In this document: positions 59,326 to 64,000 of the stretch, one piece after another
How the letters are laid out: each line of letters begins with the position of its first letter
How positions within the stretch are numbered: position 1 is the stretch's first letter
DNA from: Ignavibacteriales bacterium
GTDB lineage: Bacteria > Bacteroidota > Ignavibacteria > Ignavibacteriales > Melioribacteraceae
Length of the DNA: 64,000 nucleotides
NCBI GenBank assembly: GCA_020635285.1
Contig: JACKAB010000009.1
Location: 1 to 64,000, forward strand
Reading direction: 5' to 3'
Position numbers and translations under genes: made by a program
Notes under the pieces: model-generated
Told to the model about the DNA's origin: nothing
The model's input: only the letters and a program-made list of their open reading frames with translations
The model's database searches: none

Positions 59326-60765
59326 AACTGGTGTAGTAATTAAACCTGACTATAAGAGAGTTCTTTATAGACCTTTTATTATTGTGTCTGAGGAAAGAAT
59401 AACGAGAATTATTGGAAGAATTCTTACGCTTTCTGAGGATGAAGTTAAAACGAACTTAATCAAGTTATTACTGAGTTTGAAGAACGTCATCAAAGGCTTC
59501 GTAATTTTTATTTAAATAGATTCGAGCAGATGAAAAAACATTTACTAACTGATAAAGAACTTAGTAAAGAGAGAAAATTATTAATTGGTGCATACTTCAC
59601 ACAAGAATATTCACTCGAATCTGCGGCTCTATTTAATCCTTCAATGGTATGGCATCCTAATCAGTCAGATCTTCCGGAGGGAAGTCGCCGATTTATTTTA
59701 AGTTTGAGGGCAACAGGGGAGGGGCATATTTCATCAATAACTTTCAGATCAGGAATTATTGATAAAGAAAATAATATTAATATTGATATTCCGAGTAGAT
59801 ATGTAACCACTTCTGATAATATTTCAAATCAGAATTTTGAAAAAGCTCTATTTGAAAAAAAGCTATTTGAACTTGATTTGTTAAATGATTTTGCTCAAAA
59901 AGTTATCGAAAGTCTGGATGAAAATTTCACTTATAATGAACTTGAAAGTATTATTAATATATTGATCCGATCATATAGAAATAAAGGTGTTGAAAATGAG
60001 CTGACTTCAAAAGCAATTTTATCATTGGCACTTTCAAATTATGAAATTCAATATAATTCTGACCAAAGACTTTCTGAAAGAGTAATATTCCCTCATTCAC
60101 CTTCAGAAATTAATGGTATTGAGGATGCTCGGTTTGTTGAATTTATTGATGAAAATGGACAAAGAACTTACTATGCAACATTTACAGCATATGATGGGAA
60201 AGTTATTTTTCCACAACTTCTTGAGACCAAGGATTTCTTAAATTTTAAAATAAGTACATTAAATGGTCCTGCTGTAATGAATAAGGGATTTGCACTTTTC
60301 CCAAGAAAAATTAATGGACTTTACGCAATGATCTCTCGTCAGGATAATGAGAATATATTTTTAATGTACTCTGAGAATCTACATTTCTGGTATACTAAAC
60401 AAATAATTCTCAAACCAACTTATCCATGGGAATTTGTCCAACTTGGTAATTGTGGTTCTCCTATAGAAACTGAAGCCGGCTGGTTGGTATTGAGCCATGG
60501 TGTTGGAGCAATGCGTGAATATTCAATCGGTGCATTTTTATTAGATAAAGATGACCCATCAAAAGTTATTGGGCGTTTAATAGAACCTCTATTATCACCG
60601 AATGAAAATGAAAGAGAGGGATATGTACCAAACGTACTTTACAGTTGCGGTGGCGCAATTCATGGTGATGAACTTATTATCCCGTACGCAATGTCTGATC
60701 AAGCAAGTAGCATTGCAAAAGTAAAAGTAAGTGAATTAATAAAAAAATTAACTATAGCTGAATAA
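59312..60765 (+). CDS. GH130 family phosphorylase/glycosidase, long form, one frameshift
   Basis: GH130 enzymes cleave beta-mannosyl bonds with phosphate (mannosyl phosphorylases) or water. The first frame 59312-59515 (VVIKPDYKRVLYRPFI, TRIIGRILTLSEDEV) is typical of the N-terminus of the long form, and an indel near 59465 joins it to 59530-60765. Hallmarks are AALFNPSMVWHP, INGIEDARFVEF with the catalytic aspartate, KGFALFPRKINGLYAMISR, and GWLVLSHGVGAMREYSIGA. The total of about 484 residues fits the long subgroup. It starts inside the end of the glycosyltransferase gene, so the two are co-translated. Confidence 0.88.
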
Positions 60766-60793
60766 CATTTATTGAACATAAAAGGTGATAACG

Positions 60794-61695
60794 ATGAAAA
60801 TAGAGAGATATTTAAATAATCCCATTTTAACCATTAAAGATGTACCGTTTAGAGTGAATAGTATTTTTAATCCTGGTGCGGTTAAGTTCAACAATGAATA
60901 TCTATTAATTTCCAGACTTGAAATGCCAAATGGCAGATCATCCTTTGCTCTTGCAACTAGTAGCGACGGTTATAAATTTACAGTTTCTAAAAACCAATTC
61001 TTATTCCGGAAGATCATAAAAATTGTTTTGAGTATGTTGAATGGGGAATTGAAGATGCAAGAATTACAAAAATAGAGAATACTTATTATCTCACTTATAC
61101 TGGTTACTCAAAATATATGCCTGTTGTAATTCTAGCAGAAACTAAAGATTTTAAAAAGTTTAAAATACATGGACCAATAACAGAACCTTCTAATAAAGAT
61201 TGCGCATTATTTCCCGAAAAAATTGATGGATATTATTGGAAAGTTGATCGTCCTTCCGCTGATAAAAATAGAGATATTTGGATTAGTAAAAGTCCAGATT
61301 TAATTCATTGGGGTGGGTATAAAGTTTTAATGCAACCTGAACAAGGAACATGGGAAGCCAATAAAATAGGGGCATCAAGCAATCCAATTAAAACAAAAGA
61401 CGGATGGCTGATGCTTTATCATGGAGTAAGAGGATTTGAAATATCATCTATTTACAAATTGGGTGTTGTTTTATTGGATTTGAAAAAACCTTGGATTGTA
61501 AAGGGAAAAAGCAAAGAACCAATTTTAGCTCCACAAGAAAATTATGAACGCATAGGTGATGTTGGAAATGTAGTTTTTTCTAATGGATGGATAATAGAGA
61601 ATGATAATAGTGTCAAAATTTATTATTCCGGGGCCGATACAAATATTTGCGTTGCTGATACTTCTATCGATTATCTTTTATCATTGTGTAAGTAA
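60794..61695 (+). CDS. GH130 family phosphorylase/hydrolase, short form, one frameshift
   Basis: The N-terminal part reads YLNNPILTIKDVPFRVNSIF and FNPGAVKFNNEYLLISRLE. An indel near 61000-61010 restores EWGIEDARITKIENTYYL, with the catalytic aspartate in EDAR, then CALFPEKIDGYYWKVDRP, GWLMLYHGV and the family end NICVADTSIDYLLSL. About 300 residues in all, the usual short-form length. The subgroup acting on beta-1,2- or beta-1,4-mannosides cannot be fixed from sequence reading. AAAGGTG precedes ATG 60794; a GTG at 60785 is also in frame. Confidence 0.87.
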
Positions 61696-61707
61696 ATAGG
61701 AATTATT

Positions 61708-62970
61708 TTGAAAAGATTTAGTCACATAATCGTTTTAATATTTTTATTTGTGAGTGTTGTTTCATGTAATAAAGATAACACCCCAAGGGAAATTGTAAAT
61801 ACCTCTCATCTAGATTATCTTTATGAAGAAATTAATATTAACAAAACTGAGATGGCAATAATTCATATTTATAGTAATTACCCAAGTTACGAATATGTCG
61901 ATGATGAAGATGAAGGAACTGCGTGTGTTGATGATGCTGCAAGAGCCGCCCTATTTTATTTGGAGAAGTATAAAATAGATACCAATGCTGAGTTTTTAGA
62001 AAAAAAAAAAAACTTCTTGAGTTTGTAATTTACATGCAAGCTGAAAATGGATATTTCTATAATTTCATTTGGTCAGATTATACTATCAATAAAGATTTTA
62101 AAACTAGCGTTGCTGAACCAAATTGGTGGGCTTGGAGAGCCTTATGGGCATTGACTGAATCGTATCCATATTATTTAGAATCTGATAAGATATTTTCTGA
62201 AAAAATTAAACTCAGCGTTGAGAAAAATAATTACTGCAATTAAAAAACAAATTCCAGTTAAATATGAAACTGAGAACTTTAATGGATTTGAAATACCAGC
62301 TTATTTGCCTAATAAATACGCATCTGATCAAGCTTCAGTTTTACTTCTCGGACTAATCAATTATTATAAGCAGACAAATGATGAAACAATATATAATTAT
62401 ATGAAATTATTGAGTAAAGGTATAATGCAGATGCAGATTGCCGAAAAAGAAAATAATTATTACGGAGCATTTTTAAGCTGGCAAAATATATGGCATGCAT
62501 ACGGTAATATTCAATCCTACGCATTGCTTAAATCTTATCAAGTTTTAAATGATGAATTAATACTTGATGCGGTTTTAAAAGAACTTAATAATTTCTATCC
62601 CGTTTTGTTAAAAAACAAATACTTAAGTTCTTTCGTTGTGGAAAAGAAAAATCAAAATATAATTATCAAAAGTGAAAACAAATATTCCCAAATAGCTTAC
62701 AATATTAGACCGATGGTTTATGCATTAATTGAGGCTTATCAAATTACCAATGATGAAAAATATGCTGAAATAGCAGGAAAAATAGGCAGATGGTTTACCG
62801 GTGATAATCCAACTAAAACTAAAATATATAATGAAGAAACTGGAATTGTATTTGATGGGATAGAATCTTCTGAAAAAGTTAATATGAATTCTGGGGCAGA
62901 ATCAACTATTGAAGCCCTACTTTCAATTATAAAAAAATTAAGAACAATAAAGTGGCTGAAAAGTTTTTAA
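61708..62970 (+). CDS. (alpha/alpha) barrel lipoprotein related to the GT tail, frameshifts
   Basis: A lipoprotein signal (FLFVSVVSC) is followed by EYVDDEDEGTACVDDAARAALF, split here as EYVDDEDEG and TACVDDAARAALF. Indels in the A-run near 62005 and near 62215 join three frames into a protein of about 418 residues. The DDAARA motif and the ending MNSGAESTIEALLSI mirror TDDNARA and NQGGESTLAFLLSL in the C-terminal domain of the glycosyltransferase at 56989, so the two share a domain. Its place after two GH130 genes suggests a glycoside-processing or binding role in the periplasm or at the surface. No catalytic assignment is possible. Confidence 0.65.
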
Positions 62971-63083
62971 TGTTGAATGAATTTATAAAAGACGTTTCCA
63001 AAATATTTATTTCACTATCTCTATAACAAGATTTTTTGATATCATAAATTCTACAAAACTTTAATCTAGGAACCATAAATATT

Positions 63084-64000
63084 ATGGAAATGAATAGACG
63101 AAAACGAATTTCTCTTAATTCAAATTGGAAATTTGCCTTACACACTCACCTTGTAAAAATGATTTAAATACTGGCGTTAATCTTAAACCAGGTAAATATT
63201 TCCCGGCAGAAGTTCCTGGAACAATTCATACTGACCTTTATAAAAATAAAATAATTGAAGATCCATTTTATTCCGATAACGAGTTAAAACTTCAATGGAT
63301 ATCTCAAAATGATTGGGTATACAAAACCGAATTTGATTTATCAGAAAATAATTCTTTTGCTGCAAGACCTTGTTTTTGAAGGATTGGATACTATCTCAGA
63401 AATATATCTGAATGATAAAAAATAGATAGTACTAATAATATGTTTTTACGTTATCGGTACAATGTTTCCAAAATATTAAAAACCGGCAAAAATATTTTAA
63501 AGATAATTTTTCATTCGCCGGTTAAATATGCGGATGTTCAGGAGAATAAATATGGGAAGCTGGCTGTTGCATTGAGTTCTAATAGAGTTTACATAAGAAA
63601 AGCTCAGTATTCATTTGGTTGGGATTGGGGTCCGATTTTTACTACTTCCGGAATTTGGAAAGATGTTTATTTGGAAGAGAGACCGCAAATATTTATAGAG
63701 GATCTTACTTTTTCTACTAAATCTTTAGCAAGGAACAAAGCTGCTGTTTCGGTTATACCATTTTTAAGTGATGCACCTAAAGGGAAATACTCTGTTATAG
63801 CTGAAATTAATAGTGCAAATCAACGATTTGTAAAAAAGTTTGAAAATATAAAAGATAGAAATCCAGAAATTAGTTTAATAATTAAAGAGCCCCAGTTATG
63901 GTGGCCAAATGGTGAGGGTGAGCAAAATTTATATCAATTAAATGTAAAATTGATAGATGATAAAGGACAGTTAATTGACGAAGTAAATAAAAGTATTGGA
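63084..64000 (+). CDS. GH2 beta-mannosidase, 3' partial, frameshifts
   Basis: The N-terminal sugar-binding domain is visible across several frames: RISLNSNWKFALH, then FPAEVPGTIHTDLYKNKII, DWVYKTEFDLSE, VFEGLDTISEIYLND, and AQYSFGWDWGPIFTTSGIWK with EPQLWWPNGEGEQNLY, the hallmark of GH2 beta-mannosidases. Indels lie near 63135, 63365 and 63420. The catalytic domain is off the right edge. No signal peptide is visible, so it may act inside the cell, releasing mannose from imported oligosaccharides. Confidence 0.85.

Noticed and set aside
1..64000. CRISPR arrays
   Set aside because: No array of short regular repeats with unique spacers was seen; the only regular long repeats are the 1.1 kb coding units.

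Overview
The window looks like AT-rich chromosomal DNA from an Ignavibacteria-like member of the FCB group (Ignavibacteriota/Chlorobi side). The main evidence is two proteins ending in type IX secretion (T9SS) sorting domains with the YQNYPNPFNP-type motif, plus a PorV-like outer-membrane protein, TonB receptor, OmpA, OprB-type porin and lipoproteins. This assignment is inference from protein style, not from a marker gene. Many genes are broken by single-base indels, often at A-runs, while other long genes (the 3.1 kb RND pump, the 2.7 kb TonB receptor, the 2.3 kb glycosyltransferase) are intact. I read most breaks as assembly or sequencing errors and annotate each such gene as one feature.

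Region 1 (1-11 kb) is accessory DNA: the end of a type I restriction gene (hsdR), a zinc-ribbon/deoxyribosyltransferase-like protein of a type seen near defence genes, an HNH endonuclease, a methyltransferase-like gene, and an SOS-type DNA polymerase III alpha gene whose two halves lie head to head on opposite strands (5366-6982 minus, 7032-8705 plus), as if about 1.8 kb had inverted. A truncated SRAP (YedK-like) start, an OprB-type porin and a full SRAP gene follow.

Region 2 (11-21.5 kb) is a metal-resistance cluster: CadC/SmtB-type repressor with a candidate operator, small secreted protein, CusC/CusB/CusA-type RND efflux, a small cysteine-rich protein, a PII-like protein, a methyltransferase, a CDF-type transporter with an HMA-like domain, and a multicopper oxidase carrying both a Tat-type leader and a T9SS tail.

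Region 3 (21.5-32.4 kb) is an integrated mobile element: ribbon-helix-helix protein, Gam-like protein, OB-like protein, ArdC-like antirestriction protein, SF2 helicase, a roughly 0.75-0.95 kb non-coding but highly foldable region, a DUF927-like ATPase, an AAA ATPase, an excisionase-like protein and a tyrosine recombinase. It ends at a tRNA-Lys 3' fragment (att-like site) with a terminator. No matching left att copy is seen, so the island may extend beyond the left edge and include regions 1 and 2.

Region 4 (32.5-40 kb) is chromosomal background: a truncated glycosidase end, a six-hairpin glycosidase-like lipoprotein, YaiI/YqxD, an N5-(carboxyethyl)ornithine synthase/alanine dehydrogenase-like enzyme, a NYN-domain protein, an OmpA protein and small unknowns.

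Region 5 (40.2-64 kb) looks like a manno-oligosaccharide or mannoside uptake and breakdown locus on one strand: LacI regulator with two palindromic operators, a giant surface protein of three near-identical repeats with a T9SS tail, TonB receptor, large secreted protein, PorV-like protein, parvulin-like PPIase, ABC sugar importer (binding lipoprotein and two permeases), a GT4 glycosyltransferase fused to an (alpha/alpha) barrel-like domain, two GH130 phosphorylase-type genes, a lipoprotein related to the glycosyltransferase tail, and a GH2 beta-mannosidase running off the right edge.
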